From Diphasiastrum complanatum (taxonomy: Eukaryota > Streptophyta > Lycopodiopsida > Lycopodiales > Lycopodiaceae), in the NCBI GenBank assembly GCA_029204225.1, contig CM055092.1:63712194-63776193 (forward strand): a DNA stretch of 64,000 nt. The letters run 5' to 3'. Every line of letters starts with the position of its first letter. Positions within the stretch are counted from its first letter, which is position 1. The position numbers and the translations under genes were made by a program. This document shows positions 43,926 to 54,620 of the stretch, piece after piece. The notes under the pieces are model-generated. The model was not told the DNA's origin, searched no databases, and saw only the letters and a list, made by a program, of their open reading frames with translations.

Positions 43926-44830
43926 AATACCTAGGAGATAACTTGCGTAGCACGTTTGACTTCGAAGGGACTAGTAAATACACCCAATCTCCTTTCTCAA
44001 ATTCCCGATAGGTACGGTTCTCACGAGCATAACTCTCTGCCCTAGCTACAGCCCTGGACAAGGTATCTTGTGCCATCTCTAGCTTTTGCTACATCTGAGT
44101 CAGAAACTCTGCAACGCTAGGTATCTTATGCGAAATCCCTACAATTGCCGGACTGAGTGGCCTGAAACCATAATTGAGCTCGCATGTCTCTTGTACGCGA
44201 ACTCCGATGGCGGTAAATGCTTTACCCAGTCTGTTTGCGTACTACTAACATATGCCCTAAGCATATCTTCCAAGATCTGGTTCACTCGATTTGTCTGACC
44301 ATGCGTCTAAAGATGCTCAGAGCTACTCATCCACAACTGTGTTCCCAGCTTGGCGAACACCCCAATCTAGAAATTTCCCGTAAACTTGGGATCCCTGTCA
44401 AACACAATGGACCTCGGAAGGCCATGCAACCTGACAATATTCTGAATAAACAACTTAACACTTTGCGGAGCTATGACCTTCTTGGTCGTTGCGATGAAGT
44501 GAGGCATCTTGGAAAATCTACCTACCACTACCATAACGGAATTTAATCCCATTTGGGTCTTGGGTAGCCCAACAATAAAATCCATAGAGATGCTTTCCCA
44601 CCTTTCTGTAGGTATCTCAAGTGGATGTAGCAAGCCCGGAGGACTTACATTCTCGCCCTTGTTCACTTGACAAGCTGTGCAACGTTGGACATACTCTCTT
44701 ACGTCTCGCTGCAGTTGTGGCCAAAAATAATGTCTTCTTATAAGTTCATTGGTCCTATCAATACTCATATGCCCTGCGTTGGGACTATCATGGCATTCAA
44801 GTGTCGTCTTCGTCTTCTAGTGGCTCCTCG
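43926..44830 (-). pseudogene. Ty3/gypsy integrase
   Basis: The minus strand reads HDSPNAGHMSIDR and RCTACQVNKGE (HHCC zinc finger), WESISMDFIVGLPKTQMG (first Asp) and LPRSIVFDRDPKFTGNF (second Asp), all within one frame ending at 44367. Downstream, THGQTNRVNQILEDMLRAYV carries the region of the catalytic Glu, though at its expected place before RVNQ the codon reads Asn. The C-terminal part recurs as GNLRKEIG and DWVYLLVPSKSNVL in other frames. Stops and frameshifts follow 44367. It lies downstream of deacetylase exon 3 in the opposite orientation. Confidence 0.88.
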
Positions 44831-45215
44831 TCCTTGAGGGCTCGAGAACTGGAAGCCTCTCCCTTTGTCTTGCGACGTGCAGCAACCCGAGTGGTAGGTC
44901 CTGCATGCAGGGATTGGCAAAGGGTTACAATTCATGATCACAAGTTTCAATTCTAAAGCTAGAACTTAAAACATGGGATGAAGCTCAAAGTTCAAACTCC
45001 CAACTTGCAAGGGCACAAGCCTCAAGGCTCAAGGGCTAATTCAAATTTCAAAGCTTGAAATTGGAACTTGAAATTCACTTGCAAACTGCATGGCATCATC
45101 ATGGAGTAGTGCGTACACGTCCTCCACCTCCTGTGACCTTGGTGGTAGGTCTGGAGCATTCGTCACATCAATTTCATCTGGATTTACCTGCAGTATGTAG
45201 AACAACACATTTAGA
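44831..45215. other. Low-complexity AAGCTCAA/TTGCAAG-rich stretch
   Basis: Between about 44940 and 45090 words such as AAGCTCAAAG, AACTTGAAATT and CAAGGCTCAAGG recur irregularly. No coding content was recognised. Confidence 0.5.
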
Positions 45216-45236
45216 ATGTCACTAAAACTTCAAATG

Positions 45237-47640
45237 TCAATGTTCAAACACAATTGCAACTATCAAATTACAATTTACCTGCATAGGCTCCCTCGCCCCC
45301 TTCAGCTTCTTCAGAAGTCGCAGATTGGCGTGCAAATACACCAACCTGTTGAGCCTGTTCCTCCTCTTCATATGAATCAGAGAGAACAAACTCCAATTTC
45401 TCTCACATGCAACCGCTGTGCAATCCTGTGAGAGAATGCGTGTGGCGAGCTTCTGCAATCGAGGACAATCACCCCCATACTTGTCCCACCATGAAATAGG
45501 GCGCAATTGTCTGTCTTCGAGCCGCGCTCCTGGACACCCAAACTCAAGAGCCTCACGCCTACACAGTGCACACGTGAGTCGTGACAATGCACATTGAAGG
45601 TCATTCATGAGTGAGTGCTGAGTGTGACAATGTGGCCACTCACTTCATTGGGATTCAAGAAAGACTAAGGACTTGAAAAAATAACAAATGTTAGAGAATT
45701 GTCATGACTTATACCTGAAGACATTGAGATCATCCCTGAGTGAATCCTGTATGACAGGATCAGGATAGACAGTCTCAATGTATGTGCGCCATCCCTGTCG
45801 GAGCTCTGCATCATGGAACTGATCTTCATTCCTCCATAGAGGATGAAGAATGCAAGCCATAGCGTGTAGAGGCTGATGGAACCTGTTATGTCCATGTCCT
45901 GTACAAGGGAATCGGAATAATTCCTGACGTGGATAGCCGGTCACTCCAGTTGTATGTGGTTATTAGTTATGCTACGTCATTCTGGGCATGGTCGTTACAA
46001 GTAATTAATAATCATATGAGGGCCCAGACCTATAATTGGACATAGGAGCACTTGCATGGTGATTGACTGATATAATGCAAGAATAGGAGGTCAATAGCTT
46101 AACATAGGCTGCACGAGGATCCTAAGGGGAATATTCTCTCCTCTTGGAGAGAATACTTACCATGGAAACTCGCCCATCTCCCTATTGGAATTTTAGAATC
46201 TTGAGCCAGGTTTTCCTCTCCTCTCTTGTATTCATTCACGGTGGCTTGGGGGTGAAGGGTTAGGGTATTGACTAGCCTCTTCATGTTGGTTGGGTGGTTT
46301 ATGCTCCACATGTGTCCTTTTGGTTTGCATGTGACAGGATTCTTGAAGATCTTCACTTGGCGATCATTATAGAACCACTCCCACCTGGCTTGCCACTTTT
46401 CTCTTATTTCTTCAACCCTATAAAATTTGAAAATCATACATCATACATGTCACATGGTACATACTACATACTACATATCACATAAACACTCATCAATCAT
46501 GTTAAGAAATAATGTATAATACAAACCTCTCTGCACAAAAGGTAGTGCAGGTGCGAATCTGCTCTCCCAGCCTGTCCATGAACTCATAGAGAAGGCCCAA
46601 AGTGTAGTCCTCTCTATCCGTAAGGCGCAGGACACTGTAAAGAGGCTGCAACCCTATGATAATGGCCCGTGCATCATCCCAAAAAGGAGATGCTAGCACA
46701 ATCCTCTCAAATCGCTGAGCCTTAAGCTCTCGTGAGTGCCTCCACTCACGCCAGTGGTGTAAGACCACCATCTGTCTCAAGCCGTCATGCACCTTCAAGA
46801 GGCGCTCTAGAACAATGAAAATAAAGCCAAACCTGGAACGAATCATGATTGCAAATTGTATTAGCTCCAACAAATCAATTATCGGATAACAACGTTGAAA
46901 CTCGAAAGCAATTAGTAGTTGCTAATAAGCTATGTACTAACTTCTAAGAATCTAAGTGATGCATCAAATTTGATGAAGTAGACCTGGTGGGGGCAGGCCT
47001 CAAAATCTCGAGGCTAGAATATTTCCTGAACATGCTCAGGACCCTCGGTCTCTTGGTGACAAACCTCACCAAGAACCGGCCTATGTCTAGTACCTCTGTA
47101 ATCCATAGCAACTTTGCTATATCCTCAAACAAGAGGTCTAAGCAATGTGCATCACAGGGTGACCAAAAGTTCCAAGGGTACTTTTCATTTACGAGCTTTC
47201 CCATGGCAACACAATTTGCCGCATTGTCTGTCACGATTTGCAAAGCAGTGAGCACAACAATCATCAATGCAACATCCGACATCAGACATCCTTCGTCCAT
47301 GATCCAAGAAGCAACATTGAACAAGTAGTAAATAATAAATATTAAGTAAAAAGTTTTTTGTCGTTTTTATTCTCACTACTCAATTGAAATTCAAGAATCA
47401 ATACCTGCACAACATTCTCTTTGCCGACCTCCACAATGGCCTCGTCAATAAATCCAAACAATGTCTGGGCATCCAAGACCAAGCCCGCCTGTGAGGTGTC
47501 GATGGATCTCAAGAACGTCGTGCCCAAGCAAGAAGAAAGCAATATATTTACAATATGGTGCTTCTTGGTATCAGTCCAACCACCTGATATGATGGAGCAC
47601 CCATACCTAGTTCAAAAGGTCCCATTGCCCACAAAATTCA
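45237..47640 (-). pseudogene. hAT-family transposase (DUF659 and hAT dimerisation domain), broken
   Basis: Reading the minus strand from 47640 down: GGWTDTKKHHIVNILLSSCL and LRSIDTSQAGLVLDAQTLFG (DUF659), then after an intron-like gap VTDNAANCVAMGKLVNEKYP and WSPCDAHCLDLLFEDIAKLL. Next come LKVHDGLRQMVVLHHWREW and YSVLRLTDREDYTLGLLYEF, VEEIREKWQARWEWFY, FHQPLHAMACILHP, and finally WWDKYGGDCPRLQKLATRIL and AVACERNWSLFSLIHMKRRN, the C-terminal dimerisation domain. An N-terminal BED zinc finger was not found. Frame changes occur and an LTR-like insertion splits it near 45955-46380. The order and motifs make the family firm; activity is excluded. Confidence 0.9.
45955..46260 (+). repeat. R2-type LTR inserted in the hAT transposase
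   Basis: It is similar to 20596-20945, sharing TTATTAGTTATGCTACGTCAT, GAGGGCCCAGA and CTTGGGGGTGAA. It lies exactly where transposase homology is interrupted (between the EEIREKWQARW and HQPLHAM blocks). No internal sequence accompanies it, so it is probably a solo LTR. A hairpin, TATTCTCTCC-TCTT-GGAGAGAATA, occurs at about 46131-46154. Confidence 0.55.
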
Positions 47641-49205
47641 GATTTCAGAGGGGCCGATGGCAATTGTCAATTGCATTAAAATTTAACAATTTATGTAATT
47701 GGTCAACAAATATAACTATTTCAATCATTCTTAAAACATAAAAGTTAAGAGAGAGAACTTAGAAGTTAGAACTTGGCTTGCCACTTCAAACTTGGAATTT
47801 CAAGTTAGAACATAAATGACAATACATGTTAGTAATTACATTAAAGTAGGGTTTAGGAATGAGGATTTACATGGCCCATGATCTCCTGATAGACTCTAGC
47901 TCCCTATCCACGGAGTCTCGCTCGGTGTTGACAGCTTCTATGCTTAAGAGGATCTGTTTACTGAGATTCTTTTGCTTACTTCTTCTTCTGCCTGTCAACG
48001 GAGACACTGGGCTCTGCTTAAGTTATTCTTCTTGTTAAAGCCCAAAATCAGGCAGAAGGAACAGATTAATGTTGTATTGATGTAGTATTGTCCTGCCTGT
48101 CAGAGGACAACTCAGATCTGTCTCTCTTGAACCGTGTCACATGCAATCAATCCATCATGTAACCAAAACGTTCAACCAAATGATCAGCATGCAGTCCAGG
48201 TGAACAACCATGAAATCTACTTCTACTTTGCTGCAAAATGAACTGAAATCAGATCTTTAGCACTACTATACTTGCATAAATTGACAAAACAAGAACAAGA
48301 ACTAATCTACAGCATTTTAGAGGTCCATGATCTTTTAGCCGCTTAAGTAAAACTATCAAAAAACTGGGGATTTCTCAGAAGAACAGTGAATTGATAATAA
48401 ACAAACAAATGGAAGGTAGGGGTGGAGGTGGTGACATCGGTAGATGGTGTGGACGATAGGCATGAGAATGGGCGCAGAAGTATGGCAAGAGGCCGGTTGA
48501 AGGAGACTGATTTCCCAATGCTTGTGTTTCACTTTCTGAAGGATCTTTGTCGTGACTGGGGTACTTCTTCTGATTGAGTCTCTTTGGATTGCCCATCTGC
48601 TTGCTTAGCCTTGTCTTTGTCCTCTTTGATTCGTGACCGTGGCTGTCGAACTTGTTGATGGTGTTGCTGGCAATGTGGCTGCTCCAGTGGATGCTTGCAT
48701 ATCCACTGTCATCTGTTGTTGGGGATGTTGTTGCTGGTAACTGTTCATGCTCAAGATTGGATGGGCGTGTGGAATATGTCATGCGACTGGACTAAAGATT
48801 GAACAAATTTTAACCAAATTTGTTTCGATCTGGCTGTAGTTGACGCAAAAATGAATATGACGATGAGATGCAGGAATCAACTCTAACGTGACAAAGATTT
48901 CTCAAAGTTTCAGTATGCACAAAAATTGTAAACTCTGTGCAAGGTGATCTGAAGGTGGAAATATGAATGAAAATGTGTTCTTGAGATGCTCTACGAAAGA
49001 CTCTTGTGCAGTAGGTATTTCTCATGCAAAAATCAATCACACACTAGGAATGAAGAGGAACAAGGAAATAAACAAACTGTACAGAGAGTGATAACTGTAT
49101 AGCACTTGTCGAACAAAACTTGCATTCATCAACATTGATAATTTACCTTGATAGTTGCAATATTTCATTTGTTTTGTAGAGTAATGTGACTTACTCTGAC
49201 ATGCC
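47641..49205. other. Unassigned; possible Gln/Ser-rich coding remnant on minus strand
   Basis: Minus-strand frames at 48375-48782 are open. One gives YQQQHPQQQMTVDMQASTGA, an overlapping one SKRTKTRLSKQMGNPKRL. Neither is recognised, and a change of frame would be needed for a longer product. It could be the decayed 5' part of the hAT element or a host exon. No BED finger is visible. Confidence 0.35.
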
Positions 49206-49210
49206 CTTGT
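49206..49210. repeat. Target-site duplication CTTGT (left)
   Basis: CTTGT lies immediately outside the left LTR and recurs at 54543-54547 immediately outside the right LTR, as expected for a gypsy insertion. Confidence 0.85.
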
Positions 49211-49653
49211 AGTTACGAATAGAGCCACAGCTGATCTAGAGCTAAGCTATGAAAGCATCACATAAGCAAGACTTAAGCTATGAAAGCAGCACATAAGCAA
49301 GACTTAATCCTAGAAAGCAAGAAAGAGAGAGATTAAGGAGACTAAAGAGAGAGATCAATATCATCAGCTGAATAACAAACGACACAGTTTCCCTACTTAT
49401 AGCCAAGAGGAAGCCCTAAAAGGAAGCTTCCGGTGGCTAGGGCCCAACTGGGAGGGAAAATAGTGCGCCCTCCAAGAAGGCCCTCACTCTCCAGTAATAT
49501 GTCCAAATGGCCTAATAATGAATAATAAGGCCAAAGGCCAACCATATAGTCTAAGTGTCACTAATGAATAAAAAAGGGCCCAAGGCCTGCTTATGCATAA
49601 AGTAAAGTAAATGTAAATGGATGCGGCGAATGTAATGAGCCGAGTCCATAACT
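49211..49653 (-). repeat. 3' LTR of the chromovirus (443 bp)
   Basis: Read on the minus strand, this LTR begins AGTTATGGACTCGG and ends CTATTCGTAACT, so its termini are AGTTA...TAACT rather than TG...CA. It contains a 31-bp tandem duplication (AGCTATGAAAGCAxCACATAA). It is nearly identical to 54286-54542 except for one block absent from the latter. Confidence 0.9.
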
Positions 49654-49661
49654 CTCCCTGG
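49654..49661 (-). promoter_or_regulatory. Polypurine tract of the chromovirus
   Basis: On the minus strand CCAGGGAG is followed directly by the AGTTATGG LTR start. Confidence 0.7.
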
Positions 49662-49700
49662 CACAAAAGAAAAAGACCCAACTGCCGAAAAGAAATTGGA

Positions 49701-50330
49701 TCAAGTAGCAACAAGCCCTAGTGCATCAACAGCTAGAACAACATCTGATGTAGAGGAATCAACAAGTGCAGCAAGAGCACGAGCCTGATCCGCAAGTGAT
49801 GGTGTATGATAAAAGACATCAATAGGCTCCCATGTGGCCGCCTCAATAGGACGGCCATCCCATTGGACCAAAAACTGAATCTGCCGGCGGCGTTGACTAT
49901 GGTATAGACGAACCTGTAATATAGCAGCAGGTAAAAATGGAAATAACTCTGGAGCAGTAGGAAACTCAGCATCACAAGGAGCGTCATCCTCAATAGCAGC
50001 ACGTAATAAACTGACATGGAATACATCACAGGCACGTGTGGAAGCAGGAAGCTGTAAGCGATATGTAATTGGACTAAGAACCTCCAAAATGCGATAAGGC
50101 CCATAATAACGTGGTGCAAGCTTCTCAGTAGAAGCATGGCCCTGGACAAAATGATGACGTGCAAACTGTAGGCGTAGCTGAAACTCAACATGGCGGCGGT
50201 GACGATCAACTGAGGTCTGATATTTTGCTGAACATGCTGTAAATGAGAACTGGCCCGGGTAATAAGCTCTCGAGCACCAAGGTATCCAAAAAGCCCGAGA
50301 AGGTAGAACTGCATCAGCACCAGGAAGCCA
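49701..50330 (-). pseudogene. Chromovirus integrase C-terminus with chromodomain
   Basis: The minus frame carries DRHRRHVEFQLR, KLAPRYYGPYRILEVLSPIT and YRLQLPASTRACDVFHVSLL, the typical integrase C-terminal module. A chromodomain follows: ILQVRLYHSQRRRQIQFLVQ and WDGRPIEAATWEP. In a neighbouring frame just upstream, ELITRASSHLQHVQQNI continues the same module, so one frameshift lies near 50235. A chromodomain directs insertion to particular chromatin. The catalytic core is not found upstream. Confidence 0.88.
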
Positions 50331-51740
50331 ATAAGGAAACTGGAAAAGAGATCGACACTCATCGCGAATAGCGGCATGATACACGTAACCATCAACCATA
50401 TGTGCAAGGTGCCCCAAGAAAAGATAGCAGCATCGGAAGACTAGCACCAAGGAGATCATCTTGACAAAGGATAGCTAAAAATGGAGAAATATGCACCAAC
50501 ATGGTCAAAAGCCCAAGGTATCCATAGGGCCCATGAATGAGAAGTACCAATGGCATACGGTACCCTCAAGGCCCATATCACGAGAAGAGCAGCATGCCAA
50601 AAGCTCCAGAAGGTCCAAGAAATCAATGCATCATCTAAAAAGACATGATGCATGAAAATAGTAGCAACAAATCTAGAAATAGTAGAGGCCCCAATTGACA
50701 AACTGTAGCCAAAAAACTCATCCAGAAAGGCCTCATATGGACATACCAATCCATCATAGGATACACCAAAAATGGATGGAGAATCGGATGACCCATCGGA
50801 ACTGGCCGCAAGTGTAATCCCAAAGTACACACCAGGCGCACAAGTGAGGAATGGAAGAAATGCACTGGAACGAAGAACAGGTTCCGCAACATCAGTAGCA
50901 AGCATCGGAGCAATATCCACGTGTAGCTGGGAATGAGTATCAAAGCACATATGAGCAACACTGAAGTATATGGCGGCAACATCCCCAAAAACTATCCAAG
51001 AGAGGAGAAGGAATTCTCTCAAGGTACCCTGATGGTCTCGGAACACCAAAACAAAGTGGCAACTCAGCATCGGAGACCAAGCGATATGGAGCAACCTGAA
51101 ATGACAAGAAACCTGAAGATCACCCAGACAAACAGTAGTTGGAACGGAGGCAATAACCCAAGCCAACTGGATATGCCAAGCCTGACAATGAGCAACAATC
51201 CAAGGAACAGATAGAGAGCCACATGCATAATCATAGAGATATCCGCACCATAGGCGATCAATAATATGGAAAAACCAGCACCAATTAACAGGTCCAAATG
51301 AAAACCAAGCTATATGAATAACCATGAATGCCATATATCCATAGCATCGGCATGGACTGCAGCAAACCTATATGTAGAAACACCAGGAGACGGAAGGATG
51401 TCCGTGTACTCATCTAGAAAGATCCCAGCATATAGATACCCTAGATAAGTAATAGTGACCATCTGGCAAATATCCTCGGATGAAAAATGTGTAACAGTAA
51501 GGGCCAAAGGCGCATGAATCATGTCAGGAACCGTAGAAGTATCATGAGGCAGATCACAAACCTCAAGCAACAATCCATGGAGTAAAGCGAAAGAAGATAC
51601 AACCTGATCACCAATAGCGAGGGAACCATCAAACGTGGACCCATGAAGAACCCCATAGAAATCAGCAGGAACATCGGCCATAACAGACTCAAGAGATGGA
51701 GATATAGAGACCAATGGAGAAGATACTTCACTGAACCAGG
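50331..51740 (-). other. Chromovirus middle region without recognisable RT/RNase H/integrase core
   Basis: Between the protease region and the integrase C-terminus, about 1.4 kb replaces the roughly 2.5 kb that RT, RNase H and integrase core normally occupy. The minus strand has long open frames (50456-51334, 292 codons, and 51310-51747), rich in Trp, Phe, His and Leu. No QxDxxxAF, FGLxNAP, TDAS or HHCC motif was seen. One string, HHVFLDDALIS, weakly resembles the YxDD strand of gypsy RT, so a strongly diverged or rearranged RT cannot be excluded. Other frames are also fairly open, so composition contributes. Confidence 0.5.
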
Positions 51741-53626
51741 AGGGCAATCTGAAGTATGCGCAAAAGCAATAGTAGAAATACCACCAAGGTATACGGTCTC
51801 AATATCAATGACACCAGGAATGACCACTGAATACGATATCTGTGAATCAAGGCATATAGGTGCAAGGCACACAGCAACAACTTGTAAATCCGAAGCAGCA
51901 TCAACCTGAGGAAGAGGACCCACGGGTGGTGAAAGTGAAGCAGCAACTGATGTACTTTGAATGGAAAGAAGAGCTGCATCGTCAGCCTTTGGCAGGCTAC
52001 ACATAAACTGCTTCCCGGTAACCAATTGGAAGTCTCCCTGAGAATCAATGCCAACAAGTGAGTGTGTAACTGCATCAAGTACAAATGTCAATGTCTGCTG
52101 TGTCAAGTCCAGTGTAACGGCTCCAAGAGATGCAAACCAATCAGCACCAAGGATAAGATCATAACGCTCCATAGGAATAATGTAAAGATCTGCCTGTCCA
52201 GAAAAATCTCCAATGCGGTATGGTAAACGCTGAAACATCTGAGAACTAGGAATAGAATGGGAACTGGCAACCTCAACTGTGAGAGGCTGTGAAGCAGGAA
52301 CAGGTGAAGCACGTATCCGACTAGTGATATAACTGCTAATAAAAGAATGAGTGCTGCCAGTATCAACTAAAACAATATACTCACGACCTGTAATACGTAC
52401 ACGTAACCGAATGGAGCGAGGACCAGGACGCCCTGTAGCATAGGCAAGCTGAGCATGGCAAGTAGTAGGAAGTAAATTAGTGGAAGGCTCAGAGGATAGG
52501 TCAGGCTTATGAGAAATATGAATGTAGATATCGGAATCATCTGGAGTAGTGCCCTCATGGTAAAAAACAGCAGTAGTAGTAAGGAGAGGCTGACGGCAAT
52601 CACGGGTAAAATGGTCAGGACTCTTACAACGAAAGCAAAGACGTTGCTGCTGAAGGTCAGCGAACTCTGCAGACGTGTAACGTCGGACAAAAGCAGGTCG
52701 AGGAGTCGGAGGACGAGGAGACGAAGGGATAATGGAGAGAGCTGGAACGGAAGGGGCAAGTGTAGGGGTGGACGCAGCGGGAAAAGATGAAGCAGAAGGA
52801 TGGGGTCGGGAGAAGCGGGAAGGAAGAGTGTCAGAGTACTTATGCTGTAAAGTACTGGCAAGAGACATCGCCTCAACAAGTGTGGGAGGATGGAAGGAAG
52901 AAACATCATACCGTAAAGCACCACGAAGCCCAGCAATGTAACGAGAAATAAGCTCAGTGGGCTGTAGATCTGTGAAAAGATAAGAAAGCTCCATAAACTG
53001 ATCTGGTCTGAGTGAGACTACGGTTTGTATCACGTTGGCGGTCGAGCCACTGAGGGTCAATCATAGCATGACGGAGGTCACGGCGAAAAGTATGCCATAA
53101 ATGGAGCCCTTCCCGATCAGGATCAGCTCTATAAACTCGCCACCACGTGGCGGCGCGTCCATCTAAATGTAAAGCAACAACTGGATCTTCTGAGGATTCT
53201 TAGGGTAAATCTGAAAATATGTGTCAAGCTTAGCAAACCAATTCTCTAATAATTTCCGTCAGAGGAACCAGAATAGCTAGCAAGCTGTACCCTATCACGA
53301 AAGTCTCGAGCAAAGTGTGGCTTAGGAAGTGGGGGACGTGAAAAGAAACCAGGAGATGGGTTAGGTGGAATGAACGGTCCACGACCAGGCTGACTAGCAG
53401 AGGAAGATGGAAATCCAAATGGAGGGGGAGGCCCAAATGAAGGAAAAACAGGAGCTTTACCAGGACCATGAGGCTGTAAAGAATCAATCTGTGACTGCAT
53501 AGTAGCAAAGCCGGTCATAACGGTATCGAAGCGAAGAACGAGGCCAGAAAGGGTCTCATCCATGCGACGAAACTGATCAGATAAGGTTTCTTGAGTAGTC
53601 TCACTGGGGGTAGGTGAATGTGCCAT
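51741..53626 (-). pseudogene. Chromovirus gag and protease
   Basis: It starts at an ATG at 53626 (MAHSPTPSETTQETLSDQFR) and runs through VQLASYSGSSDG to a frame break. The conserved gag core is readable across 53240-53060 in shifted frames (LDTYFQIYPKNPEDPVVALH and WRVYRADPDREGLHLW). A long frame from 53060 carries ELISRYIAGLRGALRYDVSS, the zinc knuckle CFRCKSPDHFTRDC, and the protease with IVLVDTGSTHSFISSYI and YDLILGADWFASLG. The protease motif DTG is intact. At least two frameshifts break gag. The long frame runs on past about 51740 in a frame that loses homology. Confidence 0.88.
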
Positions 53627-54270
53627 AATGATAAACAAAAACTTGAGAGAGTGGACTCTTGTCGTCACCCCAAATTAGTCTATTAAAACCACTATTATCA
53701 CAACTAAGAAAGGACAACAATCATCAAATGAAAAAAAAGTGAAAATGAAGGCTGTAAAAATGCGCTGGACAGCCAGGAGGCAAGTGACAAATTGGAGTAT
53801 CAAACGGAGTCGGAATTTCGTGAAATTTGGTTGAGGATGGGCGATGGACAGCCTGCAAACAAGGTGTGAAAAATGGCTGCAAACGGATATGAAGCAGCTG
53901 GAGAGCCTGCAAACAAAAGTGAAAAGAGGGCTGAAAATGGAAGGAGGAACGGACGAAAGAGATGAGGGAATTGGGTGCTGGAGAGCCTGCAAACAAGCTG
54001 GAAATGGGTGATAGAGGGTTGGAACTTGGGCGCCGGAAATAATCTGCCCAAATTTTTTTTTTCCCGGCCGCCAAATATAGCGGAAGTACTTCCACTAACT
54101 ATCTGCTAAAGCTCTGCCAAGGAAAATGCTTTGATAGAGCTGGTCCTCCTCCAAACTGTGCTGAATGTTGCTGAAGCAAAGAGACGAAAGCCCTTAGCAA
54201 AGAGAGAAAAATCAGCAAGGAAAATGGGCACTCAATCAGAAAATCAGATCTGAAATCCAGCAATCAGGAA
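53627..54270 (-). mobile_element. Chromovirus leader between primer site and gag
   Basis: This is non-coding leader sequence. It contains a recurring GAGAGCCTGCAAACAA/GACAGCCTGCAAACAA motif near 53842, 53901 and 53983, which on the minus strand reads TTGTTTGCAGGCTCTCC. The open frames at 53675-54095 are products of this repetition. Confidence 0.6.
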
Positions 54271-54285
54271 AGTGCTCTGATACCA
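54271..54285 (-). promoter_or_regulatory. Primer binding site of the chromovirus
   Basis: TGGTATCAGAGCACT on the minus strand begins directly at the LTR end CGTAACT with no spacer. Confidence 0.9.
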
Positions 54286-54542
54286 AGTTACGAATAGAGC
54301 CACAGCTGATCTAGAGCTGAGCTATGAAAGCATCACATAAGCAAGACTTAAGCTATGAAAGCAGCACATAAGCAAGACTTAACCCTAGAAAGCAGGAAAG
54401 AGAGAGATTAAGGAGACTAAAGAGAGAGATCAATATCATCAGCTGAATAACAAACGACACAGTTGGGCCCAAGGCCTGCTTATGCATAAAGTAAAGTAAA
54501 TGTAAATGGACGCGGCGAATGTAATGAGCCGAGTCCATAACT
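54286..54542 (-). repeat. 5' LTR of the chromovirus, internally deleted (257 bp)
   Basis: It matches the 3' LTR at both ends but lacks about 186 bp of its middle; the junction (ACAGTT|GGGCCCAAGG) lies near 54464. Both flanks of the missing block contain a GGGCCCAA word, consistent with a microhomology deletion after insertion. Confidence 0.9.
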
Positions 54543-54547
54543 CTTGT
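54543..54547. repeat. Target-site duplication CTTGT (right)
   Basis: This is the partner of 49206-49210. Confidence 0.85.
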
Positions 54548-54620
54548 CAAAAACAAGGCAGGGTTGGTGACACTAAAATCTAACATCATTGATAGTAGAT
54601 GTTGTAAGATATAGCGTGAG

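Noticed and set aside
49733-50407. 224-codon minus frame rich in Leu and Tyr
   Set aside because: Mostly a shadow of the integrase-chromodomain frame; only the short ELITRASSHLQHVQQ part is real homology.
51519-51740. C-terminal part of the 513-codon gag-protease frame (Leu-rich)
   Set aside because: After about 51740 this frame becomes Leu/Tyr-rich without homology, probably a frameshift overrun and not a membrane domain.
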